From positions 1 to 64,000 of the forward strand of contig JAIXTA010000204.1 of assembly GCA_027484405.1 (NCBI GenBank): a stretch of 64,000 bases of DNA, given 5' to 3'. The notes under the pieces are model-generated. The model did no database searches. It was not told where the DNA came from and worked only from the letters and a program-made list of their open reading frames with translations. Shown piece after piece: positions 46,219-56,607 of the stretch. A program made the translations under genes and the position numbers. Position 1 is the stretch's first letter. Each line of letters begins with the position of its first letter. Origin of the DNA: Burkholderiales bacterium. GTDB taxonomy: Bacteria; Pseudomonadota; Gammaproteobacteria; Burkholderiales; Burkholderiaceae_C.

Positions 46219-47952
46219 ATGCACGCTGCCGGCGGCGATCACTACGACGCGCTCTATCGCGGCTTTCGCTGGCATGTGCCGGAGGCGTTCAACATCGCCG
46301 AGGTGTGCTGCGAGCGCTGGGCGCGGGATGCACAGCATCGCCATCGCGTTGCCCTGATCGAGGAGTCGGCCGCCGGCTCGCCGCGCATGTACAGCTTCGC
46401 GCAGCTGGCGGATGCCGCGCAGCGCCTGAGTGCCGCACTGGCTGCGCTGGGTGTGCAGCGCGGCGACCGCGTGGCCATCGTGCTGCCACAGCGCTTCGAG
46501 ACCGCAGCCGCCCACATGGCGATCTACCGGCTGGGCGCCGTGGCGATGCCGCTGTCCACCCTCTTCGGCCCCGAGGCGCTCGAATTCCGGCTCAAGGATT
46601 CCCAGGCCTGCGCCGCGATCATCGATGACGGTTCGCTGACTGCCCTGCTCGCCCTCCAGCCCCGCTGCCCAGGTCTGAAGCACCTGATCGGCGTGGATAC
46701 ACCGGGGCTGTCCAACGTGCTGCACTGGGACACCCTGCTGCAGGGTGCGAGCCGGCCCTACCCCGCGGCTGCAGCAACCGCCGCACGCGACCCGGCCGTC
46801 CTCATCTACACCAGCGGCACCACGGGCAACCCCAAGGGCGCACTCATTCCGCACTGCGCGCTGATCGGCAACCTCACCGGCTTCGTGGCCAGCCAGAACT
46901 GGTTTCCCCAGGATGGCGACGTCTTCTGGAGCCCGGCGGACTGGGCCTGGACCGGCGGGCTGATGGATGCGCTGCTACCGGCGCTGTACTTCGGCGCGCC
47001 GATCGTGGGCTACCGCGGGCGCTTTTCGGCGCAGGTGGCCTTCGAACTGATGCAGCGTCACGGTGTCACCAACACCTTCCTGTTTCCCACCGCGCTGAAG
47101 ATGATGATGAAGGCCTATCCGGTGCCTTCGCAGCAGTTCAAGCTGAAGCTGCGCGCCATCATGAGCGCCGGCGAGGCGGTGGGCGAGACGGTCTTCGCCT
47201 GGTGCCAGAACGCACTGGGCGTGCGCGTGAACGAGATGTTCGGCCAGACCGAGGTCAACTACATCGTGGGCAACAGCGATCGCTGGCCGGCGCGCGCAGG
47301 GTCCATGGGCCGACCGTACCCCGGCCACCGCGTCGAGGTGATCGACGACAACGACACGCCCTGCCCCACAGGCGAAATCGGCGAGGTCGCAGTGGCCGCC
47401 GATGACATCCATGGCGACCCGGACCCCGTGTTCTTCCTGGGCTACTGGAACAACGAGCGCGCCACACGCGCCAAGTTCACTGGCTCCGGGCCGGTGAAAT
47501 GGTGCCGCACCGGCGACCTCGCATCGCGCGACGCCGAGGGCTACCTCTGGTATCAGGGCCGGGCGGACGACGTGTTCAAGGCTGCGGGCTATCGCATCGG
47601 CCCCGGGGAGATCGAGAACTGTCTCGTGCAGCATCCGGGCGTGGCCAATGCCGCGGTGGTGCCCAAGCCGGACGCCGAGCGCGGTGCCCTGGTCAAGGCC
47701 TTCGTCGTGCTCACCGAAGGCACGCGACCGTCTGCGGAACTCGCCATGGAGCTGCAGAAGCTAGTGCGCGGGCGCCTGGCACCCTACGAATATCCCAAGG
47801 AAATTGAGTTCATTGCACAACTGCCCATGACCACCACGGGCAAGGTGCAGCGGCGCGTGTTGCGCGATCTGGAGGCGGAACGCGCGCGCAAGGAAGCGCA
47901 GCAGCTGGCACAAGCGGCGGCTGCCGAACAACGGGCCGGCAAACCGGCCTGA
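46219..47952 (+). CDS. AMP-dependent acyl-CoA synthetase (medium-chain type)
   Basis: Activates a carboxylic acid to its CoA thioester through an acyl-adenylate. The 577-residue ANL-superfamily enzyme starts at MHAAGGDHYD after a CAGGAGA ribosome site (a TTG further upstream at 46126 is less likely). Motifs: YTSGTTGNPKGALIPH (ATP loop), NEMFGQTEVN, TGDLASRDAEGYLWYQGRADD, and the C-terminal acylation lysine in TTTGKVQRR. The overall pattern fits the medium-chain (MACS) group. The tail after the lysine is Ala/Lys/Glu-rich. Confidence 0.9.
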   Translation: MHAAGGDHYDALYRGFRWHVPEAFNIAEVCCERWARDAQHRHRVALIEESAAGSPRMYSFAQLADAAQRLSAALAALGVQRGDRVAIVLPQRFETAAAHMAIYRLGAVAMPLSTLFGPEALEFRLKDSQACAAIIDDGSLTALLALQPRCPGLKHLIGVDTPGLSNVLHWDTLLQGASRPYPAAAATAARDPAVLIYTSGTTGNPKGALIPHCALIGNLTGFVASQNWFPQDGDVFWSPADWAWTGGLMDALLPALYFGAPIVGYRGRFSAQVAFELMQRHGVTNTFLFPTALKMMMKAYPVPSQQFKLKLRAIMSAGEAVGETVFAWCQNALGVRVNEMFGQTEVNYIVGNSDRWPARAGSMGRPYPGHRVEVIDDNDTPCPTGEIGEVAVAADDIHGDPDPVFFLGYWNNERATRAKFTGSGPVKWCRTGDLASRDAEGYLWYQGRADDVFKAAGYRIGPGEIENCLVQHPGVANAAVVPKPDAERGALVKAFVVLTEGTRPSAELAMELQKLVRGRLAPYEYPKEIEFIAQLPMTTTGKVQRRVLRDLEAERARKEAQQLAQAAAAEQRAGKPA

Positions 47953-47988
47953 AAATCACAAGACGGAGCATCGGAGAGGCACCAGCCC

Positions 47989-48450
47989 ATGGTCATCAAC
48001 AATCTGAAGAACGCCCTGCGTCGGGCGTTTCATCTGTACGTGCAGCGTCGGCAACTGCCCGTCACGCCCAATCCGGGGCGGGGCGTGAAGCTCATCAACC
48101 GGGACTACCGCATGGTCCTGCACATTCCAGTCAAGGACGAAATGTGGGAATGGCTGCTCGAGAAGGGCTGGCGCGAGTCCAGCTTCCGGCCCGATCGCCG
48201 CCGCTACCGGGATGTACCGATGCAGGCCACGATCGAATTCCTGATGGCCGAGCGCAAGCACCGGCGCAAGGCCTATGTGCGCGCGCTGGAGGCCGCGAAC
48301 AAGCTCACCCAGGGTGACAGCACCGGTGGCGGCCGGGTCGAACCGCGCGTCATGCCGCTGGACGACGGCCTGCCTGCAGCCTCGCTCCAGGGCATCCAGG
48401 TCCAGCACGAACGCACCCAGCCAGTCGGGCGCGACATGCGGCAGTTCTAG
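47989..48450 (+). CDS. Basic hypothetical protein, function unknown
   Basis: A 153-residue protein with no family I recognise. It starts MVINNLKNALRRAFHLYVQRRQLP, has a central region WEWLLEKGWRESSFRPDRRRYRD and a helix FLMAERKHRRKAYVRALEAANKL. It is strongly basic in the first two thirds, with no signal peptide or membrane segment, which would suit nucleic-acid binding. It follows the acyl-CoA synthetase by 36 bases and ends in a shared terminator. Confidence 0.7.
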   Translation: MVINNLKNALRRAFHLYVQRRQLPVTPNPGRGVKLINRDYRMVLHIPVKDEMWEWLLEKGWRESSFRPDRRRYRDVPMQATIEFLMAERKHRRKAYVRALEAANKLTQGDSTGGGRVEPRVMPLDDGLPAASLQGIQVQHERTQPVGRDMRQF

Positions 48451-48473
48451 TCGCAACGCGGCGCAGGAAAGAC

Positions 48474-48498
48474 AAAGGCCCCGTCCTGGGGCCTTTTT
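48474..48498 (+). terminator. Intrinsic terminator between convergent genes
   Basis: AGGCCCC (48476-48482) pairs with GGGGCCT (48488-48494), with a five-base loop, then T5. The AAA on the left gives a weaker T-tract for leftward transcripts, so it may serve the HD-GYP gene as well. Confidence 0.85.
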
Positions 48499-48527
48499 CA
48501 TTGACAGGGGGGTTCAGCGTCGGGGAG

Positions 48528-49757
48528 CTAGGTGTTCATGAAACGGCTGGGCGCCACATTCCACTTGTGCGGATCCTCGTGGCGCAGGATCCGGTCGCTC
48601 GTGCCCGACCGCGCAAGGTCGATGTCCACCGGTGTGATGTAGAGCTGGCTGCGCGTGCTGTAGAAGGCGCGCACCCGGGGCTTGAGCAGCTGGGTCTCGT
48701 TCTGTTCGAGCACCACGGCAAGTCGCCCGCTTTCGAGCAGCACCAGTGAACCGGTGGGATAGATGCCAACGCAGCGCATGAAGGCCTCGACCAGCGAGCG
48801 CTCGAAGTGATGCTCGCTCCACTCGTAGATCTTGCGCAGGGCATCGGTCGGGGTCATGCCCCGGTGGTAGACCCGCTCCGAGGTGATGGCGTCGTACACA
48901 TCGACCACCGCGGCCATCTTGCCCCACTGGGTGATCTGGTCGCGCCCGATCTTGCGCGGATAGCCCGTGCCATCGGTGCGTTCATGGTGCTCATGGCAGA
49001 TCGCCAGCGGAATCGGCCCGACATCCGGGTTCTGCACCAGCATCCGGTAGCCGTCCGTCACGTGATTCTTCATCACGTCGAACTCTTCCTTGGTCAGCGC
49101 GCCAGGCTTGTTGAGGACTTCATTGGGTGTGAAGGCCTTGCCGATGTCATGCAGCAGCCCGCCCAGGCCGAGCTGGTGCACCAGCTTCGGATCAAAATCC
49201 ATGTGGCGCGCAAAGCTCACCATCAGGGTGCAGACGCTGACCGAGTGCTGGAAGGTGTAATCATCGGCCTGCTTGAGCAGGTTCATCGACTGCAGCGCGT
49301 TCTTGTTGCGGAAGATCGAGTCGGTGACCTTCTCGACCAGCGGCTCGATCTGGTTGAGCTCGACCTGCTTGCCCAGGCGCACATCGCTCATGGTCTGGGC
49401 CACCAGCCGCTGCGCCTCGCTGTAGATCTTGCGTGCTGCGGCGTTTTCCTCCTCGAAGCTGGTGGTGCGCGGACGCTCCACCAGCTTGTCGGCCACCTTG
49501 AGCATGGCCGCCTGCGCCGCTGCCCGCGCCTCGCGCACCGTGGGCGCGTCCTGCACATCGATGCCGCGCTTCGGGTCGATGAACAGATAGCGGGTGCCGC
49601 TCTCCCGCACCCGATTGACATCGTGGTCCGTCTTGACCAGGAAGGAACTCGTCAGGAAGGGGTGCGAGAACCAGTCACAGTCCAGCTGGGTCACGTACAT
49701 GCCTGGCTTGAGCTGGTCGACAGAGATCTTCTTGGCTGTTGCCGCTGCTTGGTTCAT
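48528..49757 (-). CDS. HD-GYP domain cyclic-di-GMP phosphodiesterase
   Basis: A 409-residue cytoplasmic protein starting at MNQAAATAKKISVDQLKPGM. The N-terminal part (about residues 8-130) is a DUF3391-type domain. The HD-GYP domain (about 150-345) has the HD pair in GLLHDIGKAFTP, the HEHHERTDGTGYP signature and later metal ligands in DVYDAITSERVY. All catalytic residues expected for c-di-GMP hydrolysis are present. It stands alone, so its input signal is unknown. Confidence 0.9.
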   Translation of the reverse strand: MNQAAATAKKISVDQLKPGMYVTQLDCDWFSHPFLTSSFLVKTDHDVNRVRESGTRYLFIDPKRGIDVQDAPTVREARAAAQAAMLKVADKLVERPRTTSFEEENAAARKIYSEAQRLVAQTMSDVRLGKQVELNQIEPLVEKVTDSIFRNKNALQSMNLLKQADDYTFQHSVSVCTLMVSFARHMDFDPKLVHQLGLGGLLHDIGKAFTPNEVLNKPGALTKEEFDVMKNHVTDGYRMLVQNPDVGPIPLAICHEHHERTDGTGYPRKIGRDQITQWGKMAAVVDVYDAITSERVYHRGMTPTDALRKIYEWSEHHFERSLVEAFMRCVGIYPTGSLVLLESGRLAVVLEQNETQLLKPRVRAFYSTRSQLYITPVDIDLARSGTSDRILRHEDPHKWNVAPSRFMNT

Positions 49758-49936
49758 GGATACCCGAAACCGAAGAAGATGCGCCTTGGCGGCGCATTGC
49801 TTGGTTTGCAGCGTACGGGCGGCGTGGCGAACTGGAACGCGAGAAATGGAAGGCAATTCAGCCGCTTTTTCCGCCCAGCGGCGGCTGGCGCAGCGCTCGC
49901 TCTGTGCTGGGGTGGGCGCCGGGACCGTGCGTCACC

Positions 49937-51523
49937 CTAGCGGCGCTTGCCGCCCAGGATGCCGCCTAGCAAGCCGCGCACGATCTCCCGGCCGACGCTC
50001 GAGCCAATGGTGCGCATGGCCGAGCGCGCCGCGCTCTCCACGATGCCCTCGTATTTGCCGCCACGCGGGCCAGTGCGGCCAAAGAGCACTTCCTTGACCG
50101 CCTGGCCCGTGCCGCCTTCCGAGGCAGGTGCAGGGGCAGAGACCGGTGCAGGAGCGCGGCGCGCGCCGCCTCCGGAGAACACCGGGCCACCGCCCGGCGC
50201 GGCGCTGGCAGGGGCAGGGGCCGGCGCAGCTGCCTGCTGCGTCTGACCTTTCAGGATCTCGAACGCGCTCTCGCGATCCACCACCTGCTCATAGACGCCC
50301 GCCACCAAGGAATGCTCGATGATCAGCGTGCGCTCCTCCGGCGTGACCGGCCCGATCCGCGACCAGGGCGGCAGCACGAAGCAGCGCTCGGTCGGTGTGG
50401 GGCGGCCCTTTTCGTCCAGCAGCGAGATCAGCGCCTCGCCCACCTCGAGCTCGGTGATCGCAGTCTCGATATCGAGCCCCTCATTGGCGCGCATGGTTTC
50501 GGCCGTCGCCTTCACCGCCTTCTGGTCCCGCGGCGTGAAGGCACGCAGCGCGTGCTGCACGCGGTTGCCCAGCTGGGCGAGCACAGTGTCCGGAATGTCC
50601 AGCGGGTTTTGAGTCACGAAATAGACACCCACCCCCTTGGAGCGGATCAGGCGCACGGTCTGCTCGATGCGCTCGAGCAAGGCTTTGGGCGCCTCCTTGA
50701 ACAGCAGATGCGCTTCATCGAAGAAAAACACGAACTTGGGCTTGTCCAGATCGCCCACCTCCGGCAGCGCTTCCCAAAGCTCCGACAGCATCCAGAGCAG
50801 GAAGGTGGCATACAGGCGCGGGCTGTTGAAGAGCTTGTCGGCCGCCAGGATGTTGACGATGCCGGACTCGCGGCCGTTGACCTCCACGGCCTGCATCATG
50901 TCCATGATGTTGAGCATGGGCTCGCCGAAGAAGACGTCCGCACCCTGCTCTTCCAGGGTGAGCAGGCCGCGCTGGATGGCGCCGATGCTCGCAGCGCTGA
51001 CGTTGCCGTATTCGGTGGTGAACTCACTGGCGTTATCGCCCACGTGCTGGCACATGGCACGCAGATCCTTCATGTCCAGCAGCAGCAGGCCATGATCGTC
51101 GGCAATCTTGAAGATGATCTGCATCACGCCCGTCTGGGTCTCGTTCAGGCCCAGCATGCGCGAGAGCATCAGGGGCCCCATGTCGCTGATGGTGGCGCGC
51201 ACCGGATGACCCGACTGGCCGAAGACGTCCCAGAGCGTGACCGGGCAGCCTGCCCACTCGGGGTGGGGCACGCCCAGGCTGTTGTAGCGCTCATCCACCC
51301 GCTTGTTGCCGCCGCCTGGGCAGGCAATGCCCGTCAGATCGCCCTTGATGTCGGCCATGAAGACCGGAATCCCCTGACTGGAGAAGGCCTGCGCCAGCGC
51401 CTGCAGGGTGACCGTCTTGCCGGTGCCGGTGGCGCCAGTGATGGCGCCGTGGCGATTGGCCATGCGAGGCAGCAGCTGCACGACAGTCTTGGTGTTCTTG
51501 GCAATCAGGATGGGCTCGGACAT
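49937..51523 (-). CDS. HerA-like helicase/ATPase (DUF853, YjgR family)
   Basis: A 528-residue P-loop ATPase of the HerA-FtsK superfamily. Walker A is [10 protein letters not shown] near residues 29-38, the [10 protein letters not shown] motif follows, and Walker B is [12 protein letters not shown]. The sensor region is [14 protein letters not shown] Pro/Ala-rich linker (about residues 425-470) leads to a basic, glycine-rich C-terminus ending GGILGGKRR. The cellular role of this family is not established. Confidence 0.88.
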   Translation of the reverse strand: MSEPILIAKNTKTVVQLLPRMANRHGAITGATGTGKTVTLQALAQAFSSQGIPVFMADIKGDLTGIACPGGGNKRVDERYNSLGVPHPEWAGCPVTLWDVFGQSGHPVRATISDMGPLMLSRMLGLNETQTGVMQIIFKIADDHGLLLLDMKDLRAMCQHVGDNASEFTTEYGNVSAASIGAIQRGLLTLEEQGADVFFGEPMLNIMDMMQAVEVNGRESGIVNILAADKLFNSPRLYATFLLWMLSELWEALPEVGDLDKPKFVFFFDEAHLLFKEAPKALLERIEQTVRLIRSKGVGVYFVTQNPLDIPDTVLAQLGNRVQHALRAFTPRDQKAVKATAETMRANEGLDIETAITELEVGEALISLLDEKGRPTPTERCFVLPPWSRIGPVTPEERTLIIEHSLVAGVYEQVVDRESAFEILKGQTQQAAAPAPAPASAAPGGGPVFSGGGARRAPAPVSAPAPASEGGTGQAVKEVLFGRTGPRGGKYEGIVESAARSAMRTIGSSVGREIVRGLLGGILGGKRR

Positions 51524-51693
51524 GGGCGATTCCGTGAAGGATTGCAGCGAGGGATTGCAGGGAGGGAAAACCAGCAGCCCGCCAGGGGCGCTTTGCTAAA
51601 CTCTAAACCATTCGACGGCACGTGTTTGCACGCGTGCCGTTCGCGTTTCTACCTGCACATTCCCAGAACTTCTTCGCGTACGAGAGCGTTGTC

Positions 51694-52416
51694 ATGGCCG
51701 GTCACAGCAAATGGGCAAACATCCAGCACCGCAAGGGGCGGCAGGACGAAAAGCGCGGCCGCGTCTGGACGCGCATCATCCGTGAGGTGATCGTGGCCGC
51801 CCGTGCGGGCGGCGGCGATCCGGTCATGAACCCGCGCCTGCGCCTGGCGATCGAGAAGGCCAAGGCCGTCAACCTGCCGGCCGACACGCTCAAGAAGAAC
51901 ATCGACAAGGCCACGGGCAACCTCGAAGGTGTCGATTACGTCGAGATCCGCTATGAGGGCTACGGCATCGGCGGTGCGGCGGTGATCGTGGACACCATGA
52001 CCGACAACAAGGTCCGCACGGTGGCCGAGGTGCGCCACGCCTTCTCCAAGCACGGCGGCAACCTGGGCACCGACGGCTCGGTGGCCTTCCAGTTCAAGCA
52101 CTGCGGCCAGCTCGTGTTCGCCCCCGGCACCAGCGAGGATCAGGTGATGGAAGTGGCGATCGAAGCCGGCGCCGAGGACGTCGTCACCGACGAGGACGGC
52201 GCCATCGAGGTCATCACCGCACCGGGCGACTTCGAGGCGGTCAAGAATGCGCTCGAGGCCAAGGGCCTCAAGCCCGAGCTGGCCGAAGTCATCATGAAGC
52301 CGCTCAACGAAACGCCACTTGCGGGCGATGACGCCACAAAGATGCAGAAGCTGCTCGATGCCCTCGAAGACCTTGACGACGTGCAAGAGGTCTACACCTC
52401 GGCGGTGATGCAATGA
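51694..52416 (+). CDS. YebC/PmpR family transcription/translation regulator
   Basis: The 240-residue protein starts [22 protein letters not shown], the invariant family start, giving three alpha/beta domains (TACO1 fold). Members act as transcription regulators in some bacteria; recent work links the family to easing ribosome stalling at proline runs. It overlaps purD by four bases (ATGA), so the two are co-translated. The open frame extends 24 codons upstream, without family similarity. Confidence 0.93.
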   Translation: MAGHSKWANIQHRKGRQDEKRGRVWTRIIREVIVAARAGGGDPVMNPRLRLAIEKAKAVNLPADTLKKNIDKATGNLEGVDYVEIRYEGYGIGGAAVIVDTMTDNKVRTVAEVRHAFSKHGGNLGTDGSVAFQFKHCGQLVFAPGTSEDQVMEVAIEAGAEDVVTDEDGAIEVITAPGDFEAVKNALEAKGLKPELAEVIMKPLNETPLAGDDATKMQKLLDALEDLDDVQEVYTSAVMQ

Positions 52417-53696
52417 AGATCCTCGTGGTGGGCTCGGGCGGCCGTGAACATGCGCTGGCCTGGCGTCTGGCGCAGAGCCCGCGGGTGCAGATGGTCTATG
52501 TGGCGCCCGGCAACGCCGGCACGGCCACGACCCGCGGCCTGAAGAACCTGCCGATCACGGACTTCGAAACCCTCGCCGAGTGGGCGCATGTCGAAGGCAT
52601 CGCATTCACCGTCGTCGGTCCGGACGCCGCACTGGCTGCGGGCATCGTCAATGTGTTCGAGGCGCGCGGCCTGAAGATCCTGGGGCCTACCAAGGAAGCC
52701 GCGGAGCTGGAGTGGAGCAAGGATTTCGCCAAGGCCTTCATGGCGCGCCACCACATTCCCACCGCGCGCTACCAGACCTTTGATACCGCCGGCGCCGCGC
52801 ATGCCTACGTGAATGCCGAAGGCGCGCCGATCGTGATCAAGGCCGACGGGCTGGCGGCCGGCAAGGGCGTGGTGGTGGCCATGACGCTTGAGGAGGCGCA
52901 TGCCGCCATCGACATGATGATGGTGGATGCCAAGTTCGGATCGAGCGGCGCCAAGGTGGTCATCGAGGAATTCATGCAGGGCGAGGAAGCGAGCTTCTTC
53001 GTCATGAGCGATGGCAAGCACATCCTGCCGCTGGCTTCGGCCCAGGATCACAAGCGTCTGCTGGACGGGGATGCCGGCCCCAACACGGGCGGCATGGGCG
53101 CCTATTCGCCCGCGCCGGTGGTCACGCCGGACGTGCATCGCCAGATCATGAACAAGGTGGTCAAGCCGACCATCGAAGGCATGGCGGCCGAGGGTCGGCC
53201 CTTCAAGGGCTTCCTGTTCGTCGGCCTGATGATCGACGAGGCCGGCGAGGCCCGCGTGGTGGAGTTCAACGCGCGCATGGGCGACCCCGAAACCCAGGTC
53301 ATCATGGCGCGGGTAAAGAGCGATTTTGCGCAGCTCTGCGAGATGGCCGTGGATGGCGAGCTGGACCGCGCCGAGATCGACTGGGACCGCCGCACCGCGC
53401 TGACCGTCGTGCTGGCCGCGCATGGCTATCCGGACAGCCCGCGCAGCGGCGATCCGATCTTCGGCATTCCGGAGCCCACGGACGCGAGCATCGTCTTTCA
53501 CGCCGGTACCAAGCTCACCGAGGACGGCCAACTGGTGACGGCTGGCGGCCGCGTGCTGGCCTGCGTGGGCCTGGGCGATTCGCCGCGCATGGCGCAGGCC
53601 GCCGCCTATGACGTGGTCGACGAGATCAAGTTTCGCGACATGCAGTACCGCCGCGACATCGGCTATCGCGCCATCGGCCGCAACCGCTCACGCTGA
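52413..53696 (+). CDS. purD: Phosphoribosylamine-glycine ligase
   Basis: ATP-grasp enzyme that forms glycinamide ribonucleotide, step two of purine synthesis. The 427-residue protein starts [17 protein letters not shown]. The ATP-grasp signatures are [35 protein letters not shown] and [28 protein letters not shown] is also intact. It is coupled to yebC. Copy C of the dispersed repeat follows. Confidence 0.96.
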   Translation: MKILVVGSGGREHALAWRLAQSPRVQMVYVAPGNAGTATTRGLKNLPITDFETLAEWAHVEGIAFTVVGPDAALAAGIVNVFEARGLKILGPTKEAAELEWSKDFAKAFMARHHIPTARYQTFDTAGAAHAYVNAEGAPIVIKADGLAAGKGVVVAMTLEEAHAAIDMMMVDAKFGSSGAKVVIEEFMQGEEASFFVMSDGKHILPLASAQDHKRLLDGDAGPNTGGMGAYSPAPVVTPDVHRQIMNKVVKPTIEGMAAEGRPFKGFLFVGLMIDEAGEARVVEFNARMGDPETQVIMARVKSDFAQLCEMAVDGELDRAEIDWDRRTALTVVLAAHGYPDSPRSGDPIFGIPEPTDASIVFHAGTKLTEDGQLVTAGGRVLACVGLGDSPRMAQAAAYDVVDEIKFRDMQYRRDIGYRAIGRNRSR

Positions 53697-53787
53697 TCCG
53701 GCGCAAGGTCTGTGCAAATTGAAGCCGGCCTTGCGTGACGCCGTAGGGACCTTGGCTTACGCTGGGCACCGAGCTTGCCTGCTGGGC

Positions 53788-53841
53788 GGCTTCTCGCTGT
53801 ATCCATGCGGCTTTCCAGCCATTTTGGCCTGAAGAACCGCA
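53788..53841 (+). repeat. Dispersed palindromic repeat, copy C
   Basis: Its 36-base core (53806-53841, TGCGGCTTTCCAGCC ... GAAGAACCGCA) is nearly identical to copies A and B; the first 18 bases are diverged. It lies in the 181-base gap between purD and hemF, which has no other feature. Confidence 0.78.
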
Positions 53842-53877
53842 CCCATCCTTGATCTCGCTTTCCTGAACCCGGCCCCG

Positions 53878-54852
53878 ATGAGCTTCTCAGACACCATCCG
53901 CACCTACCTCAAGGACCTGCAGCAGCGCATCGTCGATGGCCTAGCGGCCGAAGACGGCACGCCCTTCATCATGGACGCCTGGACCCGCGGGCCCGAGGAG
54001 CGCCTGCAGGGCGGCGGCATCTCGCGCGTGCTCGAGGCTGGCCAAGTGTTCGAGCGCGCCGGCGTGCTGTTCTCGGATGTGCGCGGCAAGCAGCTGCCGC
54101 CCTCGGCCACCCAGCACCGCCCGGAGCTGGCCGGGCGCCCCTTCGAGGCCACCGGCGTGTCGCTCGTGCTGCACCCGCGCAACCCGCATGTACCCACCGT
54201 GCACCTGAACGTGCGCAGCTTCACCGCCCAGGCCGTGGAGCCCGGCCAGCAGGATGTCAGCTGGTTCGGCGGCGGCATGGACCTGACGCCCTACTACGGC
54301 CACGAGGAAGACGCGGTGCACTTCCATCGTGTCTGCCACGATGCGCTTAGCCCGTTTGGTGCGGACAAGTACCCGCGCTTCAAGCAGTGGTGCGACGAAT
54401 ACTTCTTCCTGAAGCACCGCAACGAACCGCGCGGCATCGGCGGCGTGTTCTATGACGACTTCTCCGAGCTGGGTGCGGAGCAGAGCTTTGCCATGACCCG
54501 TGCGGTGGGCGACGCCTTCCTGGATGCCTACCTGCCGATCGTGCAGCGCCGCCGGCACCTGCCCTACACCGAGGAGCAGCGCGCCTTCCAGGCCTACCGG
54601 CGCGGGCGCTATGTGGAGTTCAACCTGGTGTGGGACCGCGGCACGCTCTTTGGCCTGCAGAGCGGCGGCCGCACCGAGAGCATCCTGGCCAGCATGCCAC
54701 CCACTGCCGACTGGCGCTACCAGTGGGCCCCGGCGCCGGGTACGCCCGAAGCGCGCCTGTACGAGGTCTTCCTCAAGCCGCGCGACTGGCTGGGCCTCAA
54801 CGCCGTCCAGGCCGCGTCCCAGACCGCCGCGCAGCCCCAGGCTGCCGAGTGA
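53878..54852 (+). CDS. hemF: Oxygen-dependent coproporphyrinogen III oxidase
   Basis: Oxidatively decarboxylates coproporphyrinogen III to protoporphyrinogen IX in haem synthesis, using O2. The 324-residue protein shows the family blocks [62 protein letters not shown] and [14 protein letters not shown]. The Gln/Ala-rich last 15 residues are an extension. nadD starts 13 bases later. Confidence 0.96.
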   Translation: MSFSDTIRTYLKDLQQRIVDGLAAEDGTPFIMDAWTRGPEERLQGGGISRVLEAGQVFERAGVLFSDVRGKQLPPSATQHRPELAGRPFEATGVSLVLHPRNPHVPTVHLNVRSFTAQAVEPGQQDVSWFGGGMDLTPYYGHEEDAVHFHRVCHDALSPFGADKYPRFKQWCDEYFFLKHRNEPRGIGGVFYDDFSELGAEQSFAMTRAVGDAFLDAYLPIVQRRRHLPYTEEQRAFQAYRRGRYVEFNLVWDRGTLFGLQSGGRTESILASMPPTADWRYQWAPAPGTPEARLYEVFLKPRDWLGLNAVQAASQTAAQPQAAE

Positions 54853-54865
54853 TGCCCCGGTACGC

Positions 54866-55468
54866 ATGAGCAAGCACATTGGCATCTTCGGCGGCAGCTT
54901 CGATCCGCCGCACTTCGGCCACTTGGCTCTCATGAGCGCCGCGCGCGAGCAGCTCGGGCTGGACCAGCTGCGCGTGGTGCCCACCGGGCACGCCTGGCAG
55001 AAGCTGCGTACCCTCACCCCGGCGCGCCACCGGCTGGTGATGGTGGAACTCGCGATTGCCGGCATGGCGCCCTGGGCGGTAGTCGATGCGCTCGAGACCG
55101 AGCGCAAGGGCCCGAGCTACATGATCGACACCATCGAAGCCCTGCGCAAGGAAACCGGGGACGCCAAGCTCACCCTCATCCTCGGTGAAGACCAGTTCGC
55201 CAACCTGCGTACCTGGCACCGCTGGGAAGACCTTGCAGCGCTCGTGCGCTTCGCCGTGGCCGGCCGGCCGGGCACGGAGCGCAGCGTCGGCACCCTGGCC
55301 AGCGATCCGCGCGTGCATCACGTTCGCCTGAACATGCACCCCATGGACCTGTCGAGCACGCAGCTGCGCAAGATGGCGGCTGCGGGCGAATCGCTCAATG
55401 GTCTGGTGCCGCCCACGGTGGCCCAGTACATTGCACTCAATCACCTCTACAAAGAACAGAAGCACTGA
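54866..55468 (+). CDS. nadD: Nicotinate-nucleotide adenylyltransferase
   Basis: Makes nicotinate adenine dinucleotide in NAD synthesis. The 200-residue protein starts MSKHIGIFGGSFDPPHFGHL, with the nucleotidyltransferase motifs GSFDPPHxGH and, near the end, MDLSSTQLRK (ISSTxIR type). It is the first gene of the conserved nadD-rsfS-rlmH group; rsfS begins on the very next base after its stop. Confidence 0.95.
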   Translation: MSKHIGIFGGSFDPPHFGHLALMSAAREQLGLDQLRVVPTGHAWQKLRTLTPARHRLVMVELAIAGMAPWAVVDALETERKGPSYMIDTIEALRKETGDAKLTLILGEDQFANLRTWHRWEDLAALVRFAVAGRPGTERSVGTLASDPRVHHVRLNMHPMDLSSTQLRKMAAAGESLNGLVPPTVAQYIALNHLYKEQKH

Positions 55469-56143
55469 ATGGACATTCGCAAGCTGCAGCGCGTCGTTGT
55501 CGACGCCCTGGAAGACGTCAAGGCCCAGGACATCGCCGTCTTCAATACCGAAGCCAACTCCAACCTGTTTGAACGCGTGGTCATCGCCAGCGGCACGAGC
55601 AACCGCCAGACCCGCGCGCTGGCCATGAGCGTGCGCGAGAAGGTCAAGCAGGCCGGCGGCGAGATCGTCAGCATGGAAGGCGAAGACACCGGCGAGTGGG
55701 TGCTGGTGGACTGCAACCAGGTGGTGGTGCACATCATGCAGCCCGCGATCCGGCAGTACTACAACCTCGAGGAGCTCTGGGGCCAGACCAAGGTCAAGAT
55801 GGCCAGCGGGGCCAAGCCGCGCCTGGCCGGCGCCATGTTCGCCAAGGCCAGCGAGCCGATGGACGAAGAAGACGCGCCTGCGCCGGCCAAGAAGGCCGTG
55901 AAGAAGACCGCCGCCAGGAAGACGGCTGCAGCAGGCGCCGCGCCCACGAAGGCGCCGGCCAAGAAGGCGGCCGCCAAGTCGGCCCCGGCAAAGACGGTCG
56001 CGACCAAGACGGCTGCAACCAAGACGGCGGTACCGAAGACGTCTGCAACCAAAACGTCTGCCACCAAGACCGCGGCCAAGAAGGCACCTGCCAAGGCCCC
56101 CGCCAAGAAGGCTGCGGCCAAGAAGGCCAGCAGCAGCGCGTGA
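55469..56143 (+). CDS. rsfS: Ribosomal silencing factor RsfS with histone-H1-like tail
   Basis: RsfS binds ribosomal protein uL14 (L14) and blocks joining of the subunits when nutrients are short. Residues 1-118 form the normal domain (MDIRKLQRVVVDALEDVKAQ, GTSNRQTRALA, WVLVDCNQVVVHIM). The usual length is 105-120, but this protein has 224 residues. From about residue 131 (55859-56140) it is a Lys/Ala/Thr/Pro tail with repeats such as AKKAAAK, ATKTA and SATKT, like bacterial histone-H1-type (AlgP/HctA-like) tails. rlmH overlaps its stop by four bases. Confidence 0.93.
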   Translation: MDIRKLQRVVVDALEDVKAQDIAVFNTEANSNLFERVVIASGTSNRQTRALAMSVREKVKQAGGEIVSMEGEDTGEWVLVDCNQVVVHIMQPAIRQYYNLEELWGQTKVKMASGAKPRLAGAMFAKASEPMDEEDAPAPAKKAVKKTAARKTAAAGAAPTKAPAKKAAAKSAPAKTVATKTAATKTAVPKTSATKTSATKTAAKKAPAKAPAKKAAAKKASSSA

Positions 56144-56601
56144 AGCTCACGCTGGTTGCCGTCGGGCACAAGATGCCGGGCTGGGTGAATGAGGCCTTCG
56201 CCGAGTACCAGCGCCGCTTCCCGCCCGACTGGCCCTTTGCGCTCAAGGAACTCAAGCCCGAAACGGCGGACAGCGCCGCGCAGACCAAGGCGCGCGAGGC
56301 CGACAAGATCCTCGCCGCCGTGCCCAGGGACGCCCTGCTCGTCATCCTGGACGAGCGAGGCAAAGACCTCACCACCAAGGCCCTGGCCCAGCAGCTCGAG
56401 CGCTGGCAACTGGACGCGCGGCCCGTCACCTTCGTGATCGGTGGCACCGAAGGCCTGGACGAGCGCGTCAAGGCCGCCGCTCATTTCAGCCTGCGCCTGT
56501 CATCCCTCACCCTGCCCCACATGCTGGTACGCGTGCTGCTGGCCGAGCAGCTGTATCGGGCGTGGTCGGTGCTGGCTGGGCATCCGTATCACAGAGAGTA
56601 G
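56140..56601 (+). CDS. rlmH: 23S rRNA pseudouridine-1915 N3-methyltransferase
   Basis: SPOUT methyltransferase acting on helix 69 of 23S rRNA. The 153-residue protein (family about 155) starts with GTG at 56140, overlapping rsfS in GTGA. The knot motifs are [31 protein letters not shown] and [25 protein letters not shown]. It is a standard member of this cluster. Confidence 0.95.
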   Translation: MKLTLVAVGHKMPGWVNEAFAEYQRRFPPDWPFALKELKPETADSAAQTKAREADKILAAVPRDALLVILDERGKDLTTKALAQQLERWQLDARPVTFVIGGTEGLDERVKAAAHFSLRLSSLTLPHMLVRVLLAEQLYRAWSVLAGHPYHRE

Positions 56602-56607
56602 GCACGC

